Assembly: GCA_017509755.1 (NCBI GenBank) | Contig: JAFWOY010000006.1 | Span: 1-35,925 of the forward strand | Reading direction: 5' to 3' | DNA from: Bacteroidales bacterium | Lineage (GTDB): Bacteria > Bacteroidota > Bacteroidia > Bacteroidales > UBA932 | Length of the DNA: 35,925 nucleotides | Shown here: one piece after another, positions 15,696 through 24,714 of the stretch | Layout of the letters: every line of letters starts with the position of its first letter | Numbering within the stretch: the stretch's first letter is position 1 | Program-made: the position numbers and the translations under genes | Notes under the pieces: model-generated | Told to the model about the DNA's origin: nothing | Seen by the model: only the letters and a program-made list of their open reading frames with translations | The model's database searches: none

Positions 15696-16970
15696 ATGAA
15701 GAGAGTATTCCTTTTATGCGCCGCCCTGCTGGTCTTTTCGCTTTCGCAGGCTCAGGATGCCGGGACCCTGCTTAAAGAGAACCCCGAACGCTACGCCGGC
15801 GTCCACCACAGCTATGAAGCGCCCGCCGTGATGGCCGACACGCCTGCCCCGAAAGGCTACGAGGCCTTCTACGTGAGCCATTACGGCCGCCACGGGAGCC
15901 GCTATCATACCTCGATGAACACCGTCACACGGGTATCCTATCTGTTCGACGGACTCGATTCCCTGGGGGTTCTGTCGGCGGAAGGCCAGGCGTTGCACCA
16001 GGCGCTCAAGGCGCTGGAGCAGAGCCATGAAGACCAGGCCGGCTACCTGACGCTCCGCGGCGGCCGCGAGCACCAGGGCATCGCGCAGCGTCTTTACAAG
16101 CGGGTGCCGGGCGTATTCGCCCAGAGCGGCCGCGACCGCGTGGTGGCCGAATCCAGCTACGTGCAGCGCTGCATCCAGTCCCTGGCCAATTTCACGATGA
16201 TCCTCAAGGCCGATGCGCCGCAGCTGCGCTTCGACATCTATGCCGGCGAGCGTTTCATGAAACACATCTCGCCGGGAACGTCCGTGCCGCGCAACCGCTC
16301 GCACAGCGCCGTCTTCGATTCGGTGCTCAACGCCCGTTTCAATCCGGACCGTGTGATGAATGCCTGGTTCAACGATCCCTGGACCGCTGCGCAGCATTTG
16401 GGAAAATACAGTGTGCGCCAGTTCATCTACTATGTTTTCTATGCCGGCGGCATCAACCAGTGCCTGGCCGACGACTACCCGGACCTGTCCGACATCCTCG
16501 GCTTCTTCACCGAAGACGAGCTGTACAATCTGTGGTACTGTGAGAACCTGTCGCATTTCGACTCGATGGCCAATACCCTGGAGAACGGCTGCCGCTTCAA
16601 TGAGACCGGCCGCAAGATCATCGCCGACTTCGTGAAGAAAGCCGATGCCGCCATCGCCGGGAACGACGTGGCCGCCGACCTGCGTTTCGGCCACGATTCG
16701 GGCTTGCTGCCGCTGCTCAGCTACCTGCGCCTGGAAGGCTACCAGGAGACGATCTCCATGACGCAGGCGGCCGAACGCGGCTGGTACAGTTTCCAGCAGA
16801 TGCCGATGGGGTCCAACCTGCAGCTGATTTTCTATCGCGACAAGCGCGGCGACGTGCTGGTGAAAATCCTCCGCAACGAGCAGGAAACCACCATCCCGGC
16901 GCTCAAACCCTGCAAGGGCCCTTACTACCGCTGGAAAGACTTGCGGGCTTACCTTGTGAATCTGCCGTAG
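15696..16970 (+). CDS. Histidine-type phosphatase, MINPP/phytase-like
   Basis: Start at ATG 15696 gives a signal peptide (MKRVFLLCAALLVFSLSQAQ) and a 424-residue exported enzyme. The catalytic N-terminal motif YGRHGSR places the phosphohistidine nucleophile at His66 (R65-H66-G67-S68-R69). The C-terminal proton-donor motif is GHDSG, His333-Asp334. The overall pattern (YVQRCIQSLANF, HISPGTSVPRNRS, LPLLSYLRLEG) fits the multiple inositol-polyphosphate phosphatase group of histidine acid phosphatases. Many MINPPs carry HAE at the second motif; HD is the acid-phosphatase/phytase form. Likely role: periplasmic or surface release of phosphate from inositol phosphates or similar esters; the substrate is inferred. 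It follows the macroglobulin gene by 40 bp. Confidence 0.85.
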   Translation: MKRVFLLCAALLVFSLSQAQDAGTLLKENPERYAGVHHSYEAPAVMADTPAPKGYEAFYVSHYGRHGSRYHTSMNTVTRVSYLFDGLDSLGVLSAEGQALHQALKALEQSHEDQAGYLTLRGGREHQGIAQRLYKRVPGVFAQSGRDRVVAESSYVQRCIQSLANFTMILKADAPQLRFDIYAGERFMKHISPGTSVPRNRSHSAVFDSVLNARFNPDRVMNAWFNDPWTAAQHLGKYSVRQFIYYVFYAGGINQCLADDYPDLSDILGFFTEDELYNLWYCENLSHFDSMANTLENGCRFNETGRKIIADFVKKADAAIAGNDVAADLRFGHDSGLLPLLSYLRLEGYQETISMTQAAERGWYSFQQMPMGSNLQLIFYRDKRGDVLVKILRNEQETTIPALKPCKGPYYRWKDLRAYLVNLP

Positions 16971-16985
16971 TTGACGGACAATCCC

Positions 16986-17627
16986 ATGGGTACATTATCC
17001 GAAAAGCACATCGTCATCCTGGCGGCGGGTGATTTTCCGCGGGCGGAGGCGCCGCTGCGGGCGCTCCGGGAAGCGGACCTGCGCATCTGCTGCGACTCGG
17101 CGGCGGAGGCGCTGGTGGCGCACGGACTGGAGCCCGACCGGATCGTCGGAGATCTCGATTCGCTGTCGCCGGCATTCCGGAAACGCTTCGCCGACCGGAT
17201 CACGCATATCAGCGAGCAGGATGACAACGATCTGACGAAGGCCTTTCACCTGTCGCTGCCGCTGTCGCCTTCGCGCATTACGATCGTCGGGGCGACGGGC
17301 CGGCGGGAAGACCACACGCTGGGCAACATCTCCCTGCTGCTCGACTATGCCCGCGAAGCGGCGTGCCCCGTGACGATGCTCACCGATTACGGCCGTTTCG
17401 AAGCCATCTTCGACACGGCTACGCTGCCGTCCGTCCCCGGGCAGCAGATTTCGATCTTCGCCTTCGACAATATCCTGACAATAGAATCGGCCGGGCTGAA
17501 ATACCCGACCGGTCAAGTCCGTTTCGACACGCTCTGGAAGGCGACGCTCAACGAGGCGCTTTCCGCTTCCTTCACGCTGACGCTCTCACACCCTTCAGGC
17601 GTTCTGTTGTTTTTCGCCGACGCCTGA
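16986..17627 (+). CDS. thiN: Thiamine pyrophosphokinase
   Basis: The 213-residue cytoplasmic enzyme transfers pyrophosphate from ATP to thiamine to give the cofactor thiamine diphosphate. Start taken at ATG 16986 (MGTLSEKHIVILAAGDFP); a TTG directly after the upstream stop would add five residues. Signatures in order: CCDSAAEALVAHGLEPD, VGDLDSLSP (metal/ATP binding), EQDDNDLTKAF and GATGRREDHTLGNI. A C-terminal beta domain with YPTGQVRFDTLW follows. It starts 15 bp after the phosphatase stop, so it is probably co-transcribed. Its last 33 bp overlap the end of queG on the other strand; the overlap contains one arm of the 26-bp inverted repeat shared with tdh. Confidence 0.9.
   Translation: MGTLSEKHIVILAAGDFPRAEAPLRALREADLRICCDSAAEALVAHGLEPDRIVGDLDSLSPAFRKRFADRITHISEQDDNDLTKAFHLSLPLSPSRITIVGATGRREDHTLGNISLLLDYAREAACPVTMLTDYGRFEAIFDTATLPSVPGQQISIFAFDNILTIESAGLKYPTGQVRFDTLWKATLNEALSASFTLTLSHPSGVLLFFADA
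17595..17620. repeat. 26-bp inverted repeat, left arm (3' ends of queG and thiN)
   Basis: Its reverse complement matches 19470-19495 at 25 of 26 positions. Both arms end exactly at a stop codon (queG here, tdh there) and encode GEKQQNA plus stop. The two arms flank the divergent queG/tdh pair. Confidence 0.85.
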
Positions 17628-18506
17628 CAGACGGGACAGCCCGGCCCGCTGCAGGCCCGAGTCGGCGAAGCGCCGTTCGAATTCCTCTTCCGGAAGCGCC
17701 GCCCAGTCGGCGTCGCTCATCGTTTCCAGTTCGCGGCGGTGCGTCTCGAACTCCGGGAGCGGCGTCAGCGGCTTGTCCCACGGGCAGGCGCGCATGCATT
17801 CCTCGCAGCCGAAACGCCAGCCACGGCGGTGCGCCGCGGCGGCGAGGTCTTCCGGCAGCGGCTCCTTCGACTCGATGGTCAGGTAGGAGATGCAGCGGCG
17901 GGCGTCCAGGTCGAAGGGGGCGCGGAGCGCGCCCGAAGGACAGGCCCGCAGGCAGGCGCCGCAGGCGCCGCAGCTGGTGGCGGCCAGCGGGGCGTGCGGC
18001 GCAAAGCGTTCGGCGGGAATGTTGCAGATGATGACGCCGATGATCGTCCGCAGGCCGTATTCGGGGGAGATGAAGAAATTGTTCTGTCCGATGAAGCCCA
18101 GGCCGGCTTCCACCGCCCAGAAGCGTTCGAGCACCGGAGCGCTGTCCACAAACGGCCGGCCGGCGAACCCCGGGAACTGGGCCTCCAACTCTTTCATTAC
18201 GGCAAACAACCTGTCCTTGATGACCTTGTGGTAATCCTTGCCCTGGGCGAAACCGGCGATGCCCCCCGAAGCCTGGCCGTAGGGCGCCAGGAAGCAGAGC
18301 ACGCTCCGGGCACCGGGCACCAGCAGGGCCGGGTCGAAGCGTTTCTCGAGGTTGCGGGCCAGGTAGGCCATTCCGCCGTTCCGGCCTTCCGCCAGATAAC
18401 TTTCGTAAGCGCGGCGGCCTTCTCCGGCTACAGTTTTTACCTTTGCGGCGCCGAAATCCAAGAAACCGTATGCACGTTCATCGAATTTTATTAAATTTGT
18501 GGGCAA
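17595..18506 (-). CDS. queG: Epoxyqueuosine reductase
   Basis: QueG reduces epoxyqueuosine to queuosine in tRNA, the last step of the pathway that Tgt (9686-10816) feeds. Signatures: VLCFLAPYGQA, HKVIKDRLFAVM, FVDSAPVLERFWAVEAGLGFIGQN (short segments of the cobalamin domain), and two 4Fe-4S motifs: CGACGACLRACPSGAL and CEECMRACPW. LDARRCISYLTIESKE lies between them. The length of 303 residues fits. No ATG is available before residue 46; the frame opens with TTG at 18506 (MPTNLIKFDERAYGF), and the segment from residue about 10 already matches the family, so an alternative start codon is likely. The start lies only 29 bp from the divergent tdh start. The protein ends GEKQQNA, identical to the end of Tdh. 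Confidence 0.9.
   Translation of the reverse strand: MPTNLIKFDERAYGFLDFGAAKVKTVAGEGRRAYESYLAEGRNGGMAYLARNLEKRFDPALLVPGARSVLCFLAPYGQASGGIAGFAQGKDYHKVIKDRLFAVMKELEAQFPGFAGRPFVDSAPVLERFWAVEAGLGFIGQNNFFISPEYGLRTIIGVIICNIPAERFAPHAPLAATSCGACGACLRACPSGALRAPFDLDARRCISYLTIESKEPLPEDLAAAAHRRGWRFGCEECMRACPWDKPLTPLPEFETHRRELETMSDADWAALPEEEFERRFADSGLQRAGLSRLSGVGEKQQNA
18492..18499 (+). promoter_or_regulatory. Possible -7 element for tdh
   Basis: TAAATTTG fits the Bacteroidetes TAnnTTTG element and lies 36 bp before the tdh ATG, overlapping the first codons of queG on the other strand. A second match, TACCTTTGC at 18438-18446, lies further upstream inside queG. No clear -33 TTTG accompanies either. Confidence 0.35.
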
Positions 18507-18535
18507 AATCGAAAAAACAGTAAATTAATAAAAGT

Positions 18536-19495
18536 ATGAAACGGATTCTTGTGGTTGGAGCGGGTGGACAGATCGGTACCGAACTGGTCCCGTATCTCCA
18601 GTATATTTATGGCGAAGATAATGTAATTGCGGCAGATTTGAAAGACGAACTGGTCGAAAAACTCGGCCGCACGGCCATTGCGGAGAAACTTGACGTGCTC
18701 GACGAGAAGAAATTCGACGAGCTGGTGGTCAAATACAAGGTCGATGCGATCTATAACCTCGTCGCACTGCTCAGCGCCAAGGGCGAACACATGCCCGGCG
18801 TGGCCTGGCACCTGAACATCACCGCACTGATCAACGCGCTCAATATCGCCCAGGCGCACAAATGCTCGATCTTCACCCCGAGTTCCATCGGCGCCTTCGG
18901 CCCGAACACCCCGCACGACAACACCCCGCAGGACACCATCATGCGTCCGAATACCATCTACGGCATCTGCAAGGTGACCGGTGAACTGCTGAGCGACTAC
19001 CACTACCAGCGCTTCGGCGTGGATGCCCGCAGCGTCCGCTTCCCGGGCATCATCTCCAATGGCGCCCTCCCCGGAGGCGGCACCACCGATTACGCCGTGG
19101 AAGTCTTCTACGAGATCCTCAAACCGGGTCACCACTACACCTGCGAAGTGCCCGAAGACAGCTATATGGACATGATGTACATGCCCGACGCCTTGCGTGC
19201 CGCCGTGGAAGTGATGGAAGCCGATCCGGCCAAACTCGTGCACCGCAACAGCTTCAACATCGCCAGCATGAGCTTCTGCCCGAAAGAGCTGTTCGAAGTC
19301 ATCAGGAAGCGCATTCCCGATGCCACCTTCGACTACAAGGTCGATCCGGTGAAGGCCGCCATCGCCGATTCCTGGCCCAACAAGATGGACGACTCCTGCG
19401 CCCGCGCCGAGTGGGGCTGGAAACCCGAATGGGACATCGACGCGATGGTCGATGATATGCTGAAAGTCATCGGCGAAAAACAGCAGAACGCCTGA
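18536..19495 (+). CDS. tdh: L-threonine 3-dehydrogenase, short-chain (SDR) type
   Basis: The 319-residue NAD-dependent enzyme oxidises L-threonine to 2-amino-3-ketobutyrate, the first step towards glycine. It has the extended-SDR/epimerase fold: a dinucleotide site GAGGQIG at the N-terminus, NLVALLSAKGE, then the catalytic serine/threonine region TPSSIGAFGP and the YGICK (YxxxK) motif. RPNTIYGICKVTGELLSDY, SVRFPGIISNGALPGGGTTDYA and SYMDMMYMPDALRA are characteristic of the SDR-type Tdh rather than UDP-sugar epimerases. It is a single-gene unit ended by a strong terminator. The C-terminal residues GEKQQNA are shared with QueG through an inverted repeat. No 2-amino-3-ketobutyrate ligase gene lies nearby. 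Confidence 0.92.
   Translation: MKRILVVGAGGQIGTELVPYLQYIYGEDNVIAADLKDELVEKLGRTAIAEKLDVLDEKKFDELVVKYKVDAIYNLVALLSAKGEHMPGVAWHLNITALINALNIAQAHKCSIFTPSSIGAFGPNTPHDNTPQDTIMRPNTIYGICKVTGELLSDYHYQRFGVDARSVRFPGIISNGALPGGGTTDYAVEVFYEILKPGHHYTCEVPEDSYMDMMYMPDALRAAVEVMEADPAKLVHRNSFNIASMSFCPKELFEVIRKRIPDATFDYKVDPVKAAIADSWPNKMDDSCARAEWGWKPEWDIDAMVDDMLKVIGEKQQNA
19470..19495. repeat. 26-bp inverted repeat, right arm (3' end of tdh)
   Basis: This is the counterpart of 17595-17620, differing at one base. It encodes the last seven residues of Tdh and its TGA stop. Confidence 0.85.
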
Positions 19496-19511
19496 AAACG
19501 AGCGGTTTTGT

Positions 19512-19549
19512 AAAAGCAGCCCCCTCTTACTCAGAGGGGGCTGCTTTTT
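19512..19549. terminator. Bidirectional rho-independent terminator between tdh and the LptF-Fmt gene
   Basis: AGCAGCCCCCTCT (19515-19527) pairs perfectly with AGAGGGGGCTGCT (19533-19545) over a 5-base loop. A run of T follows on the + strand and AAAA precedes, so it can serve both converging genes. Confidence 0.92.
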
Positions 19550-19563
19550 GTAATTTCAGCGCG

Positions 19564-22002
19564 CTATTCGAAGCGGGCGCGTTCGGGCTCGCGGAAGCCC
19601 AGGAGGAAGGCGCCGATGTCCATCCGCTTCTTGCCGGCGAGCTGGAGGTTGAGGATGCGAAGGGCGTCCTTGCCGCAGCGGACTTCGAGGTAGGTCTTGT
19701 GGTCGGTGGTGATGCTGCCGACCGGCCGGGGATCTGTCTCGTCGCACGGCACGACATAGCTGTCGAAAATCTTGACGCCCACCTGTGTGCCGTCTTCTTT
19801 CACAAGGTTGGTCCAGGCGGCCGGGTAGGGGCTCAGGCCGCGGATGAGCAGCTGGGTCGTGCGGGCGCTCCGGGTCCAGTCGATGTGGCAGTTGTCCCGG
19901 GTGAGTTTCGGCGCGTTACGGAGCGTCTTGTTGAGGCCCAAGGTCTGCTCAAACGGCTTGGTCCGGTGGTTTTCGATGGCATCGACTGTCTTGAGGACAA
20001 GGTCGGCGCCCATTCCCATCAGTTTGTCGTGGAGTGCACCGGCATCCTCGTATTCTTCGATGGCGCAGGATTCCTGGAAGAGGATCTTGCCCGTGTCGAT
20101 CTGCTCGTCGAGGAGGAACGTGGTGACGCCGGAGAACTTCTCCCCGTTGATGATGGCCCAGTTGATCGGCGCCGCGCCGCGGTATTGCGGCAGCAGCGAG
20201 GCGTGCAGGTTGAAGGTGCCCAAAGCGGGCATCTGCCAGACTTCCTTGGGCAGCATCCGGAAGGCTACGACCACGAAGAGATTGGCTTTCAGTGCGGCGA
20301 GCTGTTCCAGGAAGGCCGGGTCCTTGAGTTTCTCCGGCTGGAGCACAGGGAGATTGTGGGCAACGGCGTATTTCTTGACGGCGCTTTCATTCATTGTGAG
20401 TCCACGTCCGCTGGGCTTGTCGACAGCTGTCACGACTCCCACGATCTCGTAACCGGCCTGGATGAGTTTCTCAAGCGGTGCCACGGCAAATTCGGGTGTG
20501 CCCATATAGACGATGCGGATCTTGCCGCCGCCCTGGCGGAACAGGTTGATGAAGCGGTGGTACCGCTTGGCAATCCATTTGCCGATGCGTCGGAAGAATT
20601 CCTTGTACGCGTCCGGATTGAAGAGCGACGAGTCCTGGGTGGATTTGCGGGTGAGCAGGATGGCCATGGGCAGCAGGACCAGCGTGGAGATGAGCGCACC
20701 CTCCCACGGGGTCAGCGTGCCACTTCGTGTGGCCAGTTTACGCCCGATGATGTCGATGATGTAATAGATCAGATACAGGAGGATCGAGATGACTACCGGC
20801 GTGCCGAAGCCGCCCTTGCGGATGATGGCGCCCAGCGGCGCGCCCACGAAGAAGAAGATGAGGCAGGAGAGGGAAAGGGTGAACTTGATGATGGATTCGA
20901 CGTCGATACGCCGGATCATGCTGACATTGTACGAAGACTCCCTTTCGAAATTCTTGACCTGTTCTTCCCCGGTCTCCGCCTTGCCGGCTGCAGAGCGGCG
21001 GACCCGCTGCAATTCCTGGGGTGTCAGGCTGACACGGATGCTGTCCACGTTGAGGTCCCCCAGATAGGTCTTGTCCTTGCCCAGGAGCGTGTCGAGCTGG
21101 TAGAGATAGTTCAGGCCTACCGTGCTTGCGAAACGGGGAAGCTGCCTGCGGACCATCGTATCGAGCTGACGGGAGATGGAATCGCGGTCGTGCCGCAGCC
21201 GCTTGATGCCGAGCGACTTGAGTTCGTCGCCATAATTGTCCTGCTCCGACCGCTGGAAGCGGTAGTTGTCGAGCTGGATGATAAGTTGCTGCTCGTTGAA
21301 GCGGAGACGGCTCAGTTCAAGGGTCGTGTCCCGGAAGTTCATCGTGTTGGTCTCGGTGTAGGAGCAGCCGTCGTAGAGATTGAAGATGAGGTTCTCCTTG
21401 TCGGGCGTGATCTCGATCCGGCCGCTGTCGGCCACCGTCATGTTGGTGTTGCCCATATTGGACGTGTGGTCGTAGATGATCAGGTCGTACATCATCTGCG
21501 TCTCCTCGTTGCGGTCCGCTACGCGGAGAATGTAGCCGTCGATGCCGTCGTAGAAGATGCCGGTAGGAATTTTGATCTCATCGCGCGTCCGGGTGATATC
21601 CTGCTTGAGCGTATAGACCTTGTTGAAGGCGTACGGGACCAGCCGGTCCGCTACGAAGAAAGCTCCGACGGTGATGAGGGTGGAAATGACCACCAGCGGC
21701 AGCATGATGCGCATCAGCGAGATGCCCGCCGCTTTCATCGCCAGCAGCTCATTGCGTTCGCCCAGCCCGCCGAGCGTCATGATGGAGGCGAGCAGGGTGG
21801 CCAGCGGGATTTCGTTGGGGAGCAGCGTGCAGGAAGCCCATCCCCAGAATTCGAAGATGACGCCGATACTCAGACCTTTCCCTGCCAGATCGTTGATGTA
21901 TTGCCAGATGAACTGTAGCGACAGGGCAAACACCACGATGAAGAAGACCACCAGGAAGGGGCCCATGAACTTCTTGATCAGGTAGAGGTCGAGTTTCTTC
22001 AT
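19564..22002 (-). CDS. fmt: Fusion of an LptF/LptG-family permease and methionyl-tRNA formyltransferase
   Basis: One open frame of 812 residues. Residues 1 to about 470 are an LptF/G permease: MKKLDLYLIKKFMGPFL, three N-terminal spans, ERNELLAMKAAGISLMRIM, a long periplasmic region, then three spans ending near LLPMAILLTRK. After a basic linker (RRIGKWIAKRYHRFINLFRQ, then GGGK), a full Fmt domain runs from about residue 495 to 812: IRIVYMGTPEFAVAPLE, then NLHASLLPQYRGAAPI (catalytic Asn and His), LLDEQIDTGKILF (catalytic Asp), and a C-terminal OB-like domain with GLSPYPAAWT. Fmt formylates initiator Met-tRNA; the permease moves LPS. No stop lies between them and Fmt has no ATG at its usual first residue (ATC instead); the first Met is M500. 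A true fusion tethering Fmt to the inner membrane is likely; a sequencing error that removed a stop is possible. It begins 6 bp after alaS. Confidence 0.85.
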   Translation of the reverse strand: MKKLDLYLIKKFMGPFLVVFFIVVFALSLQFIWQYINDLAGKGLSIGVIFEFWGWASCTLLPNEIPLATLLASIMTLGGLGERNELLAMKAAGISLMRIMLPLVVISTLITVGAFFVADRLVPYAFNKVYTLKQDITRTRDEIKIPTGIFYDGIDGYILRVADRNEETQMMYDLIIYDHTSNMGNTNMTVADSGRIEITPDKENLIFNLYDGCSYTETNTMNFRDTTLELSRLRFNEQQLIIQLDNYRFQRSEQDNYGDELKSLGIKRLRHDRDSISRQLDTMVRRQLPRFASTVGLNYLYQLDTLLGKDKTYLGDLNVDSIRVSLTPQELQRVRRSAAGKAETGEEQVKNFERESSYNVSMIRRIDVESIIKFTLSLSCLIFFFVGAPLGAIIRKGGFGTPVVISILLYLIYYIIDIIGRKLATRSGTLTPWEGALISTLVLLPMAILLTRKSTQDSSLFNPDAYKEFFRRIGKWIAKRYHRFINLFRQGGGKIRIVYMGTPEFAVAPLEKLIQAGYEIVGVVTAVDKPSGRGLTMNESAVKKYAVAHNLPVLQPEKLKDPAFLEQLAALKANLFVVVAFRMLPKEVWQMPALGTFNLHASLLPQYRGAAPINWAIINGEKFSGVTTFLLDEQIDTGKILFQESCAIEEYEDAGALHDKLMGMGADLVLKTVDAIENHRTKPFEQTLGLNKTLRNAPKLTRDNCHIDWTRSARTTQLLIRGLSPYPAAWTNLVKEDGTQVGVKIFDSYVVPCDETDPRPVGSITTDHKTYLEVRCGKDALRILNLQLAGKKRMDIGAFLLGFREPERARFE

Positions 22003-22008
22003 CCGAAG

Positions 22009-24621
22009 CTATTTCGTGGCGGAGGCGATCAGTTTTTCCAGCGCGTCCCTAAGACCCGCAAGATTCTTGCCACCGGCCGTAGCCAGGCCCGGCTGGCCGC
22101 CGCCGCCGCCCTGGATGCATTTGGCGGCTTCCTTGACATCGGCCTGGGCATTCTTGCCGGCTTTCACCAGGTCTGCTGAGTACATCAGCAGCAACTGCGG
22201 CTTTCCGCCAGCCTCATAAGCTGCCGCGACGACGAGGTTTTCCGTCTCGTTCTGCAGCATGAAAGCGGCGTTGCGCAGCATCTGGGGATCGACGCTGCGC
22301 TCGATGACGATGACACGGTGTCCGCCCAGCTCCCGGGCGTGGCTCAACAGGTCTTGTTTCAGCAGGACAGTCCGCTCGCGCACGACTTCTTCCATTTTCT
22401 TCTTGTACTCGCTGTTCTCCTCGATCATCTTGTGGATCGCACCGGCCAGGTCGGGCACGTTGTTGAAGAAAGCCCTGGCGGCGCGCAGGGAATTTTCCAT
22501 CACATCGACGGCCATTTCGGCTTCCAGGCCCGTGACGGCCTCGATGCGGCGGATGCCCGCCGCGATGGCCGATTCACTGGTGATCTTGAAGAAGCCGATG
22601 GTGCCGGTGGCGCGGGTGTGGCAGCCGCCGCACAGTTCGACACTGTCCCCGAAACGGACTACGCGGACGCGGTCGCCGTATTTCTCGCCAAAGAGGGCCA
22701 TGGCACCTTCTGCGCGGGCTTCCTCCATCGTGGAATCCCTTTTCTCGCAAAGCGGGAAATTCTGGCGGATGAGGGCGTTGACACGGCGCTCCACCAAGTC
22801 GATGTTGTCATCGCCAAGGCGCTCGAAGTGCGAGAAGTCAAAGCGGAAGTATTTGTCACACACATAGGAACCCTTCTGTTCGACGTGCGGGCCCAGGATC
22901 TCGCGGAGCGCCTGGTGCAGCAGATGGGTGCATGTGTGGTTGTTGGCGATCTTCTGCCGGCGTTCCCCGTCGACAGCGAGGACGAAGGTCCCTTCCGTCG
23001 TGTCCGGAATCCGTTCGGCGATATGGATGGTGAGGTTGTTCTCCTTGACCGTGTTGAGGATCCGGATGACTGTGCCGTCCGGTGCGGTGATCGTGCCGGT
23101 GTCGCCGACCTCGCCGCCCATCTCTCCGTAGAACGGGGTGCGGTCGAAGACCAGCTGGATAAATTCCTTGTTCTTGGCCTTGACGGTGCGGTATTTCATC
23201 AGCGTGGCCTCGGTCGTGAGGACGTCGTAGCCCAGGAATTCACATTCCGTAAACGGCTGCAGCTCCACCCAGTCGCCGTTTTCCACGGCCGTGGCGTTGC
23301 GGGCACGGGCTTTCTGTTTGTCGAGTTCCACGTTGAAGCCGTCCATATCCACGGTAAATCCGTTTTCACCGGCGATCAGTTCGGTCAGGTCGATGGGGAA
23401 ACCATAGGTGTCGTAGAGCGTGAAGGCGTCCACACCGGCGATGACCTTGCTTTCGCGGCTCTTCTCAAGGATGTTGTCCATCAGCCGGATGCCTTTGTCG
23501 AGCGTGCGGAGGAAGGCTTCTTCCTCTTCCTGGATGACGCGTTCCACAAGCTTTTGCTGGGCCACGAGTTCCGGATAGGCTTCGCCCATATCGGCGATCA
23601 GCTGCGGCACGAGGCGGCAGAGGAAAGGCTCCTTGAGGCCGAGGAAGGTGTAGCCGTAGCGGACGGCCCGGCGCAGGATGCGGCGGATGACGTAGCCGGC
23701 CTTCACGTTGCTCGGAAGCTGGCCGTCGGTGATGGAGAAACTGATGGCGCGGATGTGGTCGGCGATTACGCGCATCGCCACGCCGATCTGGGTGTCCGGT
23801 TCATACGCCACGCCGCTCAGGCGGGAGATGGCGCCGATCATGCCGGTAAAGACATCCGTGTCGTAGTTGCTCTTCTTGCCCTGGATGGCCATGCAGAGCC
23901 GTTCCAGCCCCATGCCGGTATCGACGTGGCGGGCGGGCAGCGGCTCCAGCGAGCCGTTGGCCTTGCGGTTGAACTGCATGAAGACCAGGTTCCAGATCTC
24001 GATGACCAGGTGGTGCCCCTGGTTGACCATCTTTTCCCCGGGGATGGCGGCGCGCTCCGCGTCGTCGCGCAGGTCGATGTGGATCTCGCTGCAAGGGCCG
24101 CACGGACCCGTGTCGCCCATTTCCCAGAAATTGTCGTGCTTGTTGCCCAGCAGGATCCGGTCGGCGGGAAGGTATTTCAACCAGTGGTCCCGCGCCTCGG
24201 TGTCGGCGCCCAGCCCGTCGGGTTCATAGCCCTCAAAGACGGTGGCATAGAGGCGGTCTTTCGGGAGTTTGTACACCTCGGTGAGCAGTTCCCAGGCCCA
24301 GTCGATGGCTTCTTTCTTGAAGTAGTCCCCGAAACTCCAGTTGCCAAGCATTTCAAACATCGTGTGGTGATAGGTATCGTGGCCGACCTCTTCGAGGTCG
24401 TTGTGCTTGCCGCTGACGCGAAGGCATTTCTGACTGTCTGCCACCCGCTTGGATGCCGCCGGTGCGTTGCCGAGGAAAATATCCTTGAACTGGTTCATGC
24501 CGGCATTGGTGAACATCAGCGTGGGGTCGTTCTTGACCACCATGGGGGCAGAAGGCACGATGGTGTGCCCCTTGCTTGCAAAGAAGTCCGTGAAGGTCTT
24601 CCTGATCTCTTTGACTGTCAT
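22009..24621 (-). CDS. alaS: Alanyl-tRNA synthetase
   Basis: Start set at ATG 24621 ([19 protein letters not shown]), giving 870 residues, the usual length; the longer upstream frame is not homologous. It charges tRNA-Ala with alanine in the cytoplasm. The class II catalytic domain shows [49 protein letters not shown] and [10 protein letters not shown]. The editing domain has the HxxxH zinc motif in [11 protein letters not shown] and the CGGCH motif that completes it. The C-Ala/DHHA1 domain with its GGGGGQPG loop closes the protein. It is the first gene of a minus-strand pair with the LptF-Fmt fusion and is divergent from the M23 peptidase. Confidence 0.97.
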   Translation of the reverse strand: MTVKEIRKTFTDFFASKGHTIVPSAPMVVKNDPTLMFTNAGMNQFKDIFLGNAPAASKRVADSQKCLRVSGKHNDLEEVGHDTYHHTMFEMLGNWSFGDYFKKEAIDWAWELLTEVYKLPKDRLYATVFEGYEPDGLGADTEARDHWLKYLPADRILLGNKHDNFWEMGDTGPCGPCSEIHIDLRDDAERAAIPGEKMVNQGHHLVIEIWNLVFMQFNRKANGSLEPLPARHVDTGMGLERLCMAIQGKKSNYDTDVFTGMIGAISRLSGVAYEPDTQIGVAMRVIADHIRAISFSITDGQLPSNVKAGYVIRRILRRAVRYGYTFLGLKEPFLCRLVPQLIADMGEAYPELVAQQKLVERVIQEEEEAFLRTLDKGIRLMDNILEKSRESKVIAGVDAFTLYDTYGFPIDLTELIAGENGFTVDMDGFNVELDKQKARARNATAVENGDWVELQPFTECEFLGYDVLTTEATLMKYRTVKAKNKEFIQLVFDRTPFYGEMGGEVGDTGTITAPDGTVIRILNTVKENNLTIHIAERIPDTTEGTFVLAVDGERRQKIANNHTCTHLLHQALREILGPHVEQKGSYVCDKYFRFDFSHFERLGDDNIDLVERRVNALIRQNFPLCEKRDSTMEEARAEGAMALFGEKYGDRVRVVRFGDSVELCGGCHTRATGTIGFFKITSESAIAAGIRRIEAVTGLEAEMAVDVMENSLRAARAFFNNVPDLAGAIHKMIEENSEYKKKMEEVVRERTVLLKQDLLSHARELGGHRVIVIERSVDPQMLRNAAFMLQNETENLVVAAAYEAGGKPQLLLMYSADLVKAGKNAQADVKEAAKCIQGGGGGQPGLATAGGKNLAGLRDALEKLIASATK

Positions 24622-24678
24622 AGACGCGTAATTCTTGTAATTTGGCACAAAATTAGTTTTTTTCCGGGTATTTTTCCG

Positions 24679-24694
24679 TAAATTTGCAAAGATA
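24679..24694. promoter_or_regulatory. Overlapping divergent -7 elements for alaS and the M23 peptidase
   Basis: TAAATTTGC on the + strand (24679-24687) and TATCTTTGC on the minus strand (24694-24686) both fit TAnnTTTG and share two bases. They lie 27 bp before the peptidase ATG and 64 bp before the alaS ATG. Polymerase could not occupy both at once. No convincing -33 TTTG is seen for either. Confidence 0.45.
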
Positions 24695-24714
24695 TATCTT
24701 CTGGATTCAGCGGG

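Noticed and set aside
20503..20505. Separate start for fmt at the Met of MGTPEF
   Set aside because: It would remove the first beta strand of the formyltransferase domain; the frame is continuous with the permease, so a fusion is the simpler reading.
19699..21918. Long + strand frame (739 codons) opposite the LptF-Fmt gene
   Set aside because: Same reason: composition shadow with acidic low-complexity translation.
22318..24681. Long + strand frame (787 codons) opposite alaS
   Set aside because: It mirrors a well-conserved gene and has no recognisable domain.
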